Shown here: in pieces, positions 23,468 through 35,231 of the stretch | Numbering within the stretch: the stretch's first letter is position 1 | How the letters are laid out: the number at the start of each line of letters is the position of its first letter | Assembly (NCBI GenBank): GCA_963662175.1 | Contig: OY759218.1 | Coordinates: 4,084,001-4,148,000 of the forward strand | Direction of reading: 5' to 3' | Origin: Aradus depressus | Lineage: Eukaryota; Arthropoda; Insecta; Hemiptera; Aradidae | Length of the DNA stretch: 64,000 nt | Position numbers and translations under genes: made by a program | The notes under the pieces: generated by a model | What the model was told of the DNA's origin: nothing | Seen by the model: the letters and a program-made list of their open reading frames with translations, nothing else | Databases searched by the model: none

Positions 23468-24930
23468 CGTTTACTTTCCAAGCTATACAAAGTGTGGGAA
23501 GTTATAAAATTGGTCAAAATTCGATATTGAGTTTTCATCAGAATTTCATGTTTTCCAAACCCCAATTTCAAAAATGAAAAAAAAAAAAAAATCATAAAAA
23601 ATGTACTTCCTTGGTACGAATTAATCAATTACATGTTCGCTTTCTCAACAAAACCTCTCGACTGTTTGGGCTAAAAATATGTAGTTGACTTACATAGGGG
23701 CTTCTGAATGCACATATTAAATTTTGTGTCAATACATTCGTTACATCGGCTGTTATTAGAGTTTTTGATTTGAGCCCAACCTCTGAACCCTCCTTCCCTT
23801 TGGCTGATTCCGCTGAAAATTAATATGAAATTTGTTGTCAATACATTCATTACAACGGAAGTTCATAGAATTTTTGTGTTAAACCTCCCCCCTAATTCCC
23901 CCATTCCCTTCTCCGATTTGGCTGAGAAGCAATAGGGGTTGTTCTTAAAGGATTCTGGATTTACATATAAAATTTTGTGTCGATACATTGATTCTATCGG
24001 GAGTTATCGTGTTTACAGACAGACAGAAATTTTTGGAATCAGCGGTCGGAAAACATGAAATTCCGTTGAATACTCCGCATCGAATTTTGACCGATTACAT
24101 AACTTCCCCTATACATTGTATAGCTGACAAAGTGAAAGTCGTTGAAATCGGCAATGTACTTCCCCAGCACTAATTAATTACATTTTCGCTCTCCCACTAA
24201 AACCCATCGACCGTTTGGTTTGGGCTAAAAACATGTAGTTGACATAAAGGGCTTCTGAATCTTCATACTAAATTTAGTGTTAATACATTGATTACATGGG
24301 CAGTTATTGGGGTTTTTGACCCCCCCCCCCCCCCCCCCCCCCTTTAGTAGTCATTCAACGGACCTATCAATACACGTATTGATCAGCTCATCCCAGTAAC
24401 ATATCTTTACACCCCCAGCTATACAAAATATAGGGGAAGTTAAGTAATCGGTCAAAAATTCGATACGGAGTTTTCAACGAAATTTCATGTTTTCCGACTT
24501 CCAGATTCCAAAAATGAATAAAAATCACATGTGAATCCAGACGACACCTATTGACTTTTTGCCAAATTTACTAAATGGAAGATCGGGATTAGGGGACTTA
24601 ACAAAAAACTCTAATAACTGCCATTGTAATGAATGTATCAACACAAAATTTCATATTTGAATTCAAAACTCCATAAGTCTGACCCTTATCAATGTCCAGC
24701 GAGATCGACCGAAGGAAAGGGGGGGATCAGAGGGGGGCTGAACTCATAAACCCTAATAACTTCCGATGTAATGAATTTATGAACAAAAAATGTAGTGTGA
24801 GGATTTAGGAACCTCTAGTCATCTATTGAATATTAGCGCGAACGGTCGACTGGTTATGTAAGAGGAGCGAAAAGTTAATTGATTAATTCGTTCTGGTGAA
24901 GTACATTGATTCACCCATGAATGTTTTTTT
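23468..24930. repeat. HT cluster of four units
   Basis: Minus tail 23468-23590, plus copy 23598-24128, plus copy 24130-24345 ending in a C23 run, minus copy 24410-24930. Head-to-tail and tail-to-head junctions sit side by side. Confidence 0.85.
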
Positions 24931-25312
24931 TTAAAGCCTATTGCCTAAAGAATGGTTTAGTGTGTTGTGTGTGTAACCTATTATCTAAAGTTGTCATCTG
25001 TGGATGAAGCAAGACCCCATAACAGACAGATCCGAAGCAAATAAACAATGAGTATAAATGAAGGGACTTGAGGGATCTGTTATTGAGAAGAAGAAATGTG
25101 AGAGACGTCCAGATACTGTCAGCCCAATCAGGAAGATCAGATAGGAGGGAGAGGCGGGAGGCGGAGCGAGTAGGGAGGAAGCATCCATAGCAAAACATCG
25201 AGGTCATATCCATCAACTTACACTGCTAAGAAAATTTATCGATGTTTATACGTGTTTCAATAAAAAATATCGAACTTTGTTGAACGTGGTTGATCACTAA
25301 AATATGTTAGTT

Positions 25313-25532
25313 ATTATGACTCAAGTCCGGGCATTAACTACGAGGTCATATCGCCTACTACTAGAGAGCTCGGTCGTTACTCAGGTGGACAAGACCCGAC
25401 TCTATTATAAGTCCTAAATGTTGCCTACCCTAAATTTGTATTCACTTAAGGTAGGGAGAGGTCTTTAACGATACATGATATCGTAGAGGCTCGGGACCAT
25501 CGCTTAACGTCCAAGGACGACGTGCTTACGTT
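25313..25532 (-). mobile_element. SINE, head missing
   Basis: Minus-strand body from CGTAAGCACGTCGTCC to the ATGACTC complement; tRNA-like head absent. Confidence 0.7.
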
Positions 25533-25604
25533 TCAAAGCTTTATGTTGAACTAAGAAAAAGAATGTATTTAATAATGGACTAATTATAACAGTAATTTTA
25601 AAAA

Positions 25605-26212
25605 AAGTGTTCGGTAAATGAACGGCAATGTATTCGACGAGCGTGAATACATGAACCCAGTTGTCGCTCTCCTCCCTCTGCAAACAATCTACCGATTTGG
25701 CTGAAAAACAAAAAGTATATTAAGTGCTAGTAAGATGTTGTGGGACGAGAGTTCTCATAGAAATAAAAGACGTTGTCTTTCTACTGTTTTAAATAACTGT
25801 CGATGTAATGAATTTATCGATATGAAATTTCATATGTGAATTGGAAACCCCATATGGACGACACTCAACAATTTTCAGCTGAATCGGTGTAAGAGAAAGA
25901 GGGATCAGGGGATAGCTCAACTCATAAAGCCCAATAACTGCCGATGTAGCGAAATTAAATTCCAAATTTAAGATGAAAACCAAATAGGGATAAAGCCTGT
26001 AAAATTTTAGCGATATTGACTGAAGGGAAGGGGGGTTCAGGGGACGGGGGTCAATTCCAAAACCCTAATAACTGCCGATCTATAAATTTAACGACACAGA
26101 ATTTGGGAGCCTTTGTTGAACATTAGAGCAAACGGTCGATTGGTTTTGAAGGGGGAGCGAAAAGTTAATTGATTAAATCGTTCTGGGAAAGTACATTGCC
26201 GATGCTTTATTG
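25605..26212. repeat. HT fragments, plus then minus
   Basis: Degenerate plus head 25605-25720; minus copy 25785-26212 ending GGGAAAGTACATTGCCGATG. Confidence 0.78.
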
Positions 26213-26244
26213 GTTTTGAGAGTTACCTCTCCATATTTATATTG

Positions 26245-26300
26245 TATCATAGATGTGCCACTGATGATGATGATGTTGCGTTGAAAACCGGTTCTGGAAA
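26245..26300 (+). ncRNA. Hammerhead-like remnant, best of the second family
   Basis: TGTGCCACTGATGATGATG, TTGCGTT, GAAA at 26283-26286, then ACCGGT at 26287-26292. Core bases and the palindromic stem III are present. Confidence 0.5.
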
Positions 26301-26574
26301 AAACAAAAACAGTGGGAAAAAGCCGGTACACTAAGCCACAGTGTGAGGATGAGGAGGGGGGAGGAGTTCTATGGAACTGTCTAGTTTGAAATTTAATTAT
26401 TTTTCTCCACAGATAAAGGTAGGTAGTAGGTCCGTTAGGGTAGCAGGTTCTACGGCTGATATCAAGTACGCTGGTAATTAGCTGGCGCAATTAACGGACC
26501 GAGGAACGCAATAGCAACTGCAGCATAACAGACAGTGCTGAGGCTCCTTCCTACTTTGGGATCCCAACTCAGGG

Positions 26575-28133
26575 CCTTACGTCATCAGTGAATGACCGCC
26601 AATGTACTTGCCTAGCACGAATGATTCAACTAAGTTAGCGCTCTCCCTCCAAAACCAATATAACATTTGGACTAAAAATCAATAGTTGGTTTATAAAAGG
26701 ACTTCTGGATCCCCATATTAAATTTTATGTTGATACATTCATTACATCGACAGATATTAGGATAAAAAATAAAGAAAAACGTGTTTTTTAAATATTGTCT
26801 GTCTTATCGTCCAACTTCAGCCATGACTTAACAAATACTGTATAATTTTTATAAAAACATACGTTTTTCTTTATTTTTTATTAAGTGATCCACAATATCT
26901 CTGAAAAAAAAAAAAAATTAAGTTATTAAGATGTTTGAGTCAAGTCCCCATTCACTGATCCCCCCCTTTCCTTCACCCGATTTCGCGGAAAATTAATAGG
27001 TATCGTCCTTATGGGAATTTCAATTCAAATATGAAATTTCATGTCGAAACATTCATTACATAGGCAGTTATTGGGGTTTTTGAGTTGAGCCCTTCTCTGA
27101 TCCCCCTTCTATTAGGCTATTTCCGCTGAAAATGTGTAAGTTCCTTATGGGGTTCTAAATTTACACGTGAAATTTTGTATTTATTCATTACAAGGACAGT
27201 TATTAGTTTTTGTAATAAGCCTCCCCCCTATTTGGCAGAAAATCAATAGGTGTCGTCCTCACTGGGATCTGGATACACTTATAAAATGTCTTGTCCATCT
27301 AATTCATTCTATCAGGAGTTATCATGTTCACGGACACACACGACAAAAGTGAAGACTTTAAAAAAATATATATTATTTATGGAATCAGAGGGTCGGAAAA
27401 CATGAAATTCCGGTGGAAACTCAATGACCGACCGATTACGTAACTTCCTTACGTACGACGTATAGCTGGAGAAGTAAAAAGAGGGACAAAAAGAAAAAAT
27501 ACGGGACATTTTATATTCCTACTGTTTATTTATGTACATATTTGAACAAAACAGTAGAAACATTACACAACTGATAAATTCTATCTTACATTTATTTGTG
27601 AATTTTATATTAAAAGAGAGAGAGAGAGAGAGAAAAAAAAAATTAATGAATCCCCGGCTATGTACTTCCCCAGAAGGAATTAATAATTTAAGTTATCGCT
27701 TTCTCCTCAAACCAATCGACCATTTGGGCGAAAAATCAATAGTTGACTTACATAGGAGCAATTTTGAGTCGATATATTCATTACAAAGGCAGTTATTAGG
27801 GTATTCGATTTGAGCTCCCCTCTGATTCCCCCTTCCCTTGGGCCGATTTGGCTGAAAACTAATAGAATCTACATACTGAATATCGTGTTCCTACATTCAT
27901 TATATCAGCAGTTATTAGGGTTTTTGAGTTAAACCTCCCTCCCCCAAACCCTTCTTCCCTTTGCCCGATTTGGCTGAAAATCAATAGGTGTCGTCCTTAT
28001 CTTACTGATATAAAATGTCGAGTCGATATATAAGGAGTTATCGAGTTCACAGACATAAACACTAAAACACACTGACAAGCATTTTTACTTGCCCAGCTGT
28101 AAGAGTTGTAGGCGAAGTAATGTAATCGGTCAG
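26575..28133 (+). repeat. HT repeats, two plus copies and a minus tail stub
   Basis: Copy 26575-27478 split by a small inverted-repeat insertion; copy 27640-28080; minus tail stub 28086-28133 into which the R1 LINE inserted. Confidence 0.85.
26763..26885. mobile_element. Small AT-rich inverted-repeat insertion in an HT copy
   Basis: ATAAAAAATAAAGAAAAACG at the left and CGTTTTTCTTTATTTTTTAT at the right form TIRs of about 20-26 bp around a non-coding centre. The extra DNA in the HT repeat extends to about 26925 and includes an A-run. Confidence 0.6.
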
Positions 28134-28135
28134 TC

Positions 28136-29648
28136 ATGGAACATAACAGTGTCCCCCCCACCCATCCTGCCAACCCCTCATCCCCTGCCACTACCAACAA
28201 ACCCCAAAAGACAATTTCACCTGCTCCCATCCCCCGCCGTGGACCCGTCCCCCTGCCTTCCCGCCGATGTACGCTTCCTGCACCGATAAGTTCCCCCGCC
28301 CTTAAGAAGACCACGCCACCGGAGAGACAGGGCACCGAAGACACTGCCCTGTTGAATGGCTGCCCCAATGGAGAGGCGGCAGCCATTCAACACATGATCG
28401 CCGAGACTGCACTGGCCTCAAAAATGGGTAAGGCCAGTCAGCGGAAAATTAACGACGGCGTTCAACGACTCATTGAGCTGCTGGCGGCCTCCTTCATCAG
28501 GCAGCTTGAGGCCGAGACGAGGGCCCGGGTTTCTTCGGAGATCCTCGAGACTTTTCGACCTGAAGTAATGGCGGAGGCCATCGCCACTAGGCTGGGTGGA
28601 CCAAAGGCACCGGCCCCAAAGCTCTGCTCAGTTGGTCGCAGGGCAGAGGCTGTACCAGCCCCAACCTCCTCTACTTCTCTTGCCCCCCCCACGAAGCCCA
28701 ACATCCAGCCTGCAGCTAAAAATTTACCCCCCCTCAATAACCCCCCAGCTCTCCTGGACCAAACCCTGCCCCCCCCCCCCCCCCCCGGAAGAAAAGTGGA
28801 CCGAGGTGCTGAGAAGGAAGAAGAAGAAGCCGAGGACGGCCTCATCCGCCGCCCCAGCAGCCCCACCAACTCAACCAGCCGCCCCACCAGCCCAACCAGC
28901 AGCCATCAAGAAAAACATCATCTTGAAGGAGCTGGCGAGGACCGCAGCCGCTGGGGGCCCCACCAGACCGAGAATCTATGTGGCGGTGGTTGCTCCCATC
29001 CAGGGTACGGACACATTCTCACTGGAGACTGCCCTTGACAAGCTGACCCCGAGAGGGGGAATCCTCCTGGAGGTCTCCACTGCCGACGAGCTGGAGGTGC
29101 TGGCGACCAGCGCGAGGCTCCGGGAAGCGGGCCTGAAAGCGCAGGCGCTTCCTAAACGGAGCCCCAGTCTGGTCGTCTACGGCATTCCCTCTGGTTGGTC
29201 GGAGGGGGATTTCTCCGGGAGGTTCCAGGCTCAGTACCCCGGCTTGGAGCCCCCCAGGCTGGTATATAAGAGGGGCCCTAGGGGCGGGTCGACCGAAAAC
29301 TGGGTATTCGAGGCGACTGCAGCAACCAGGGGAGCCCTCATCAGCTCCGGGAGGATGACTCTAGGATGGTTCCTTTTCAGAGTCAAGGACTGCCTGGAGG
29401 TTTCGAGGTGCTGGAGATGCCAGGTCTTCGGACACGTTGCAACAACATGCAACAGACCACATGTATGTGCGAGGTGTTCGGTGGAGGGTCATGACAGCAC
29501 TAGCTGTCCCAATAAGGCCCAAGCGCCGAACTGCGTGAACTGCCGCAGACGAGGTCCTCGCGCCGCACACACGGCTGATAGCGAGACCTGCCCGTCATAC
29601 ATCCGTGCCTTAGAGGCCCTAGTCTCACGCACCGATTATGGCGGGTAG
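28136..29648 (+). pseudogene. R1-type LINE ORF1 (gag-like), frameshifted at a C18 run
   Basis: The reading frame begins at 28136 and is proline-rich, with a possible helical segment near residues 80-150. It changes frame at an 18-C tract (28769-28786) and continues to the stop at 29648, about 504 residues in total. After the shift come EEKWTEVLRRKKKKPR, a region around AVVAPIQGTDTFSL, and cysteine knuckles CWRCQVFGHVATTC and CARCSVEGHDSTSC, then a third looser CVNC...H...C. ORF1 proteins of this type bind element RNA. The break fits a one-base gain or two-base loss in the C run, so it may be slippage, a recent mutation or an assembly error. ORF1 overlaps ORF2 by 11 bp. Confidence 0.85.
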
Positions 29649-32600
29649 GATGCGCGGGGGCCTCCGCCTGTGGCAGATCAACATGCACAGGCGCAGGATA
29701 GTGGCGGAGGAACTGCGGCATTTGGTGACTGCCGAGAGTGTTGATGTATTAGCTCTCCAGGAGCCCTACTGCGTCAGAGGCTGCGTGGCAGGCCTTGGTA
29801 CTGGCCACAGAATTATCACTGGGGCACGGAACGGCGATCGCCCAATGGCAGCGATCGTCGTGACCGGTCCCCAAGTGGACGTGATGGCACTCCACCATCG
29901 GTCCCCCAGCCATATAGCTGTGGCTTGTATCAGGCACGCCAACGCGAGTTGCTATGTGATCAGTGGATATTTCCCGCCGAATGAAAACATAGAGCGACAG
30001 CTGGGCCAACTGGAGCTGGTCCTGGACACTCTCGCGGGGCGCAGTGTCATGGTCATGGCTGACGTCAACGTCTGGTCTGCCGCGTGGGGGTCGGTTCGGA
30101 CCGACCGCCGGGGCGACAGACTGCTGGACGTGATCGCCCGCCATGATCTATGCATTGTTAATGACCCGCACTCCTCTCCCACCTTCCATGGCCCCAATGG
30201 AGAGTCTCACATAGACGTCACGTTTGTGTCGAGTGCCCTAAACCGGTCTGTGGGCGGCTGGAGCATCCGAGAGAACACATCTAGCGACCATAGTGTCCTA
30301 GACGTTCGGCTCTTTGATGCCCAGCTCCCTGCAGTCAGGCCTAGGGACCCCCGCTTTGCTACTCGCAAGCCCATACCTGACGCCTTCGTGGCGTCTGTCA
30401 CCACCTACTCCTGTGACGAGGACTGGGAGGGCCTCAGGGGCTTGGACCCGGTTGACCAGATTGAGGAGGAGGTTGGCAAACTCAGCAGCATTTTGCTGCG
30501 AGCTGCCGACGAAACCATCCCGAGAAAAGTCAACCGGCCCAAGAAGGTCCCCTGGTGGAGCGAGGACCTCACCCTTGTCAAAAGGGCCGTTCATCGTGCC
30601 AGGAGAAGGAGCCAACGGTGCCGAGACCCTCTCCTAAGGTGGATGCGAAGGGAAGAGTACAGGCAACTAAGCAAGGCTTATGGTAAGCGGGTCGAAACCG
30701 CAAAAAAGGAAAGCTGGAGGAAGTTCATTGAGGACGAGAGCAGCAAAAACCCGTGGGGGATCCCCTACCGGGTTGCCACCGGCAGGCTCAAAGCGGTCGC
30801 CCCCCGTAGCCTCCATCAGAGACGACGGCTTGTACGCCTTGTCTCTGGAAGAGGCCGGTAGGATGTACCTGAAGGAGGCCTTCCCGGCGGATAACCCGGA
30901 GGAAGATACACCCAGCCAGCATGACATCAGGTTTGCATCTCGCACACTGCCGGATACGGAGGATGCGCCTGATTGGGATGTGATCGATTTGGATTTGGCG
31001 GTTGGGAAGCAGAAGAGTGGCGGCGCCCCTGGGAGTGATCTCATAGACGCGGCCATAATTAAGAAAGCTCTCCCGGCCATCAGGCCAGATCTGATGCACC
31101 TGTACAATGCCTGCTTGAGTCGGGGCCACTTCCCGAGAGCATGGAAACGGGCGATTGTTTGCACGTTTGTCAAGCCTGGGGACAGGGACCCTGCTTTGGC
31201 AACGAGTTATAGACCAATCAGCCTGCTTCCCGTGCTCGGTAAGGTGCTAGAGACTCTCATCCTAAACAGAATTCGTGCCCAGGTTCATGCTTACGTGTCC
31301 CATCGGGAGTACGGTTGCCTGAGGGGTAGGTCCACTGAGGACGCCTTGAGGAGGCTAAGGGCGGATGTGGAGGAAGGCGGGGGCAAATATGCACTCTTTG
31401 TCTTCTTCGACATTGCAGCGGCCTTGGATAGCGCCTGGTGGCCTGCGGTCCTCACGCGACTGCGGATGATGGGACCACCTAGGAATCTATTTGGGCTGAT
31501 CTCCGGCTTCCTTCGCGAGCGCTCTGCAACCATGAGCCAGCGCTAAGCCAGCACTACTGCGGAGGTCACCAGAGGCTGTCCCCAGGGCTCGGTCCTCGGA
31601 CCTACTCTGTGGGGCATACTCTTTGACGAGCTGCTCCGTGACCTAGAGAACCGAGGATTCAAGGCAATAGCCTACGTCGATGATCTCGTGGTCACGGTGC
31701 ACGCAGATAGTCGCGCTGCTCTGACCCAACGCGCAGAGACCGCCATTGGGCATATTGACAGCTGGTGCTACGGGAGGACTGACGCCCGGCATCCTCTGGT
31801 CATAAGATACTATGGGCTGCGCATTGAGTACCCGGCAACGGTTACGTACCTGGGAGTGCGAATCGGGCCGGGTCTGAACGTGACACCCCACGCTTTTGCC
31901 ATTAAAGAAAGGACTATAGCCATTTTCAACGCTTTGAGCTGCCTAGCCCGAGCAACATGGGGCCTCATCTACTCCCCGTGTAGAGCTATCTATACCGGGG
32001 TGTTCGAGGCCGTTGCGAGATACGCGGCTGCAGGATGGTGGCATCACCCCACGAAACGGCAGCGAGTCATCCTCGTTCAGGCACAGAGAACAGCCCTGTT
32101 AAGGCTCACGAAGGCCTACCGGACTGTCTCTACGGCAGCGCTGCAGGTACTGGCGGGAGCCCCACCCATTGACTTAGTCTTGGACGGGGCCGTCGCCTCG
32201 TATCACTGCAGACGCAATCTGCCCTTTAGAGCAGACACCGACGAGCCTTTGCGACTAGCCCTGGAGGAGGAACTACACGGACAGTCCAGACCAGAGCGTT
32301 GTAAGGACATAGTCCAAGAGTGGATAGTAGATAAATGGCAGCAGCGATGGTCACAATCATCAGACGGCCGAACGACCTGGACTTACTTCCCAAACGTCCG
32401 GGCAAGACTTGAGTCGGTTTGGGTAAAGCCGGACCACTGGACGTCCCAGATACTATCGGGTCACGGGGATTTCAACTCCAAGCTCTTCTTTTTCAAGAAG
32501 AAGACTAGCCCGAACTGCTCGTGTGGTGGCGTCGAGACTGCAGAACATGTAGTTCTCGAATGCCCGCTGTACGACGGGCCTAGGGTGGAGTTGATACACC

Positions 32601-32710
32601 GGACAGGATCGTACCTGGGACTAAACCCGAGGAAGCTGATGAGTGAGGCTGACTACCCGGAGTTCGGACGATTCGTCGCCTCCTGGCGGAAGGTAAAGAA
32701 GGCAGCTTAA
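29638..32710 (+). pseudogene. R1-type LINE ORF2: endonuclease plus reverse transcriptase, two lesions
   Basis: The ATG at 29638 lies inside the end of ORF1. The first part is an apurinic-like endonuclease: QINMHRR, LQEPYC near residue 40, MADVNVW near 140, RGDRLLD, HIDVTFVSSAL and SSDHSVL near 215 supply the catalytic set. At a C6 run (30800-30805) the frame shifts by +1. The reverse transcriptase follows: SYRPISLLPVLGKVLE, FFDIAAALDSAWW, an in-frame TAA at 31544-31546, GCPQGSVLGPTLWGILFDEL, AYVDDLVV (YVDD at 31673-31684) and TYLGVRIG. The C-terminal zinc finger is CSCGGVETAEHVVLECP. No RNase H domain is seen. With one shift and one stop it cannot make a full protein, but all core motifs survive, so decay is recent. 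Confidence 0.93.
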
Positions 32711-33103
32711 CGTGGTTCCGGGGATGACCGTTGGGTGCTGATAACACGGCCCACCTGCGACCATCCTCGGCGCAACGCAGCCAAGAACATAAGTGCCTGG
32801 TCCCGAGTTCTCTCGGGAAACGTCGAAAAGGTAGGTTGGGGGACCCAACCGATCGCTCCAGTGATTGGCGGGGTCCTACAGCCGGCCGTAGCAGCAAATA
32901 AATAAAAATTAAGCGGCGGACGGGTGTTGTTGAGCCCCCTTCAGGGGCCGGTAGACCCGAGAAAAGAAAACAACCGGCCGTAACAGTAATAAAATCTTAA
33001 CGAGGATTATATGATGCCCTTACTCCCCCCTACGCGGCGGACGTGTGTCGTTGAGCCTCCTTCAGGGGCCGGTACAAAAAAAAAAAAAAAAAAAAAAAAA
33101 AAA
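32711..33103 (+). other. R1-type LINE 3' UTR with duplicated hairpin unit and poly(A)
   Basis: The untranslated region contains a block present twice (about 32880-32953 and 33000-33075). It reads GCGGCGGACG then a hairpin with stem GCCCC/GGGGC around a CUUCA loop, then CCGGTA; the second copy runs straight into poly(A). A structured 3' end suggests recognition by the reverse transcriptase, which is inference. Confidence 0.7.
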
Positions 33104-33475
33104 TGTAATCGGTCAGAAATTCCATGCAGAATTTGATGTTTTCTGACCTGATTCCAAAAATGAAAACAAATTTCTGTCTGTGCCTCTGTGTTTCATTGTG
33201 TCTGTGAAGACGATAACTCCTGATAAAATGAATGTATCGACACGAAATTTTATACGTGTATCCAGAACACGCTAAGGATCAACGAAATCAGCCAAAGAGA
33301 AAAGGGGAAAGGATTGACACAAAATTTAGTATGAGGATTCAGAAGCCACAATGTAAGTCAAATATTGAGTTTTAGCCCAAACGGTCGATTGCCTTTGGAG
33401 GGAGAGCGAGAACGTAGTTGTTTAATTCATGCTGGGGAAGTACGTAGCCAGTGATTCACCTACGACTTTTTTTTT
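33104..33475 (-). repeat. HT repeat, continuation after the R1 LINE
   Basis: Continues the 28086 stub from the second TSD copy through M sequence to the head (CCAGTGATTCACC). Confidence 0.92.
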
Positions 33476-33974
33476 TCATTTTTGCATTCAGTTTTCGGAA
33501 AATCTGAAATACCGGTGAAAATTCTACATCAAAAAACGTGTTCGGTATTTGGGCCCCCACATTGCGATGGCTTGCGGGGATGTAGTTACGTCACTGGGCA
33601 TAGGGCTTTTTTTAAGTAGTTGCGTTATACATTGTACTTTTCAATTTTTTTTGGGGAGGGGGGCAAAAAAACTCTTTACACCCTAGATAATTGACAGGGC
33701 TTGTGATGAATGCCGTCTAATTACCTATGAAACATGGCCGACCATTTGAATCCCAATGTTTTTGCTTCCCCACGTATGCATCATGCATGACTTGCTCTCC
33801 CCCCCATTTCATCCCCCCGTTTACATAAGATATTAAGAAACTGATTGTTCTTAAATTCAGTATTAAGGGTTGTTCGACTTAAGTTCTTTTGTACTATGTA
33901 CAACGTTTCAAGTACAACATCCGGTGGTGGATATACATATATTTCAGCAAACATCCCCCCCCCCCCCCCAAAAA

Positions 33975-34880
33975 AAAAGTCGTCGGTGAATCACTGACAA
34001 TCTAATTCCCGAGAACGAATTAAACAATTGACTTTTCGCTTCCCCTGCAAAACCAGTAGACTCTTTGCGCTAATATTCAACAGTAGACAATGTTGATAAA
34101 TTCATTGCATGGCAGTTATTAGGGTTTTTGGGTTGAGCCCCCTCCCCTAAACCCCCCCCCCCCCCCCTTCGCTTCCCTTGATATTTGACAATTTATGTCC
34201 TCATTGGGTTCTGAATATGAATATGGCATGTATCTCGCAAAACGGGAGACCAGCCAAAAATTTATTTCCTATAAATCGTGCCTTTCAGTTGTCTCTACAA
34301 CTTTCATTTGAAGAGATTTTTGAATTGTTTATGAATATAATCGATATCTTCTAAAATGTACTCGATACCATCTCTTAACGTCCCATCCGAAGAACGGGGT
34401 GCCTAAGGTTTTTTTTTACCTCCCAGATAAAATAAACTAAGGGCCTTGGCCGGGTTTCGATCCTGCGGTCTTGAGCTCACTAAGCAAGCAATCGTACCAC
34501 TGAGCTACCGGCGCCCTCATGTCATATTAGAAAAATATAACTTTATGAGGTCAAATACAGTTATATTTTTGTAAAATGACTTCTATGAATTGTATTCTTT
34601 TATAATTTGCATACTTTTTGTTAATTTTTAGTAAATACTTTTTCAATTATGTTTTAAATTTCAGCAGTTTATCCGTTGTTTTGGGTTATCCGAGGTAACT
34701 ATCCTCCTGCTAGCTCAGATAAATATGTATTTGTAAATTGTGTTGTAAGCTAAGTTTTCGTTCTCCCTCTAAACCCTTCTCTTTAGCCGATTTGACTGAT
34801 AACCAATAAGTTCTTATTCCGGGATTCAATCCTCGATACATTCATTAAGTCAGCAATTATTAAAGTTTTTGTGTTAACCC
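33975..34880 (+). repeat. HT repeats, plus, flanking a SINE
   Basis: Copy 33975-34240 (CGGTGAATCACTGACAATC, C16 at 34152-34167) and fragment 34745-34880, ending about 50 bp from a Serrate exon. Confidence 0.82.
34372..34518 (-). mobile_element. SINE, head and early body
   Basis: The minus strand starts GGGCGCCGGTAGCTCAGTGG and stops within the body. It lies about 400 bp from a Serrate exon. Confidence 0.72.
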
Positions 34881-34929
34881 GAAACATCAAAATTACAATA
34901 TATACCTATAGGAATATATAATGTTTTAC

Positions 34930-34984
34930 CTGGTAGAGTGTTATTGATTAAATCCATTGCTTGCAATATCAGCGTAAATGACCT
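34930..34984 (-). CDS. Ser: Serrate/Jagged Notch ligand, exon at end of MNNL region
   Basis: A 55-nt internal exon on the minus strand encodes RSFTLILQAMDLINNTLP plus one extra base. The acceptor is a T-rich tract ending in cag before AGGTCATTT, and the donor is CCAG|gtaaaac. The peptide matches the stretch of DSL ligands just before the DSL domain, where Jagged proteins read R-S-Y-T-L followed by an acidic, asparagine-rich segment. The exon ends in phase 1, and the next exon (19767) supplies two bases to complete an alanine codon, so the join keeps frame. DSL ligands are single-pass membrane proteins that activate Notch on neighbouring cells. The following intron is 15.2 kb and full of repeats. 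The exons for the signal peptide and the rest of MNNL were not found upstream. Confidence 0.78.
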
Positions 34985-35231
34985 CTGAAAAACAAAAATA
35001 AAACAATTAACTTTATTTAATAAAATAATAATTAACATTAAAAAAAAAAAAAAAAAAAGTAAATGGCTCAAAAATTAAATCGGAAACCAACATAACGCTT
35101 GAAATAGACGTACGATTTAGAAAATATTTCCATATTCCATTTCAGTGTAAAAGAGCTTTCAAACGATATAACGTAAGAACGTTTCTATAGAATATTTTAA
35201 AGTTATTTTGTTATAAGCACTCGTTCAAGAC

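Larger units (their letters stand above)
28134..33103 (+). mobile_element. R1-clade non-LTR retrotransposon, near full length, 13-bp TSD
   Basis: A 4970-bp LINE lies between perfect 13-bp duplications of TGTAATCGGTCAG (28121-28133 and 33104-33116) and ends in a run of 28 A. The target is a minus-oriented HT tail, whose sequence continues across the insertion. Order: ORF1 (gag with zinc knuckles), ORF2 (endonuclease, reverse transcriptase, C-terminal zinc finger), 3' UTR with a duplicated hairpin unit, poly(A). GC content is far higher than in the surroundings. The first ATG lies 2 bp inside the TSD, so a small 5' truncation is possible. The R1 clade is inferred from domain layout: no RNase H, and a CCHC-bearing gag. 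Confidence 0.92.

Noticed and set aside
27997..28386. 129-codon minus-strand frame
   Set aside because: Crosses the LINE insertion boundary at 28134 and is opposite ORF1.
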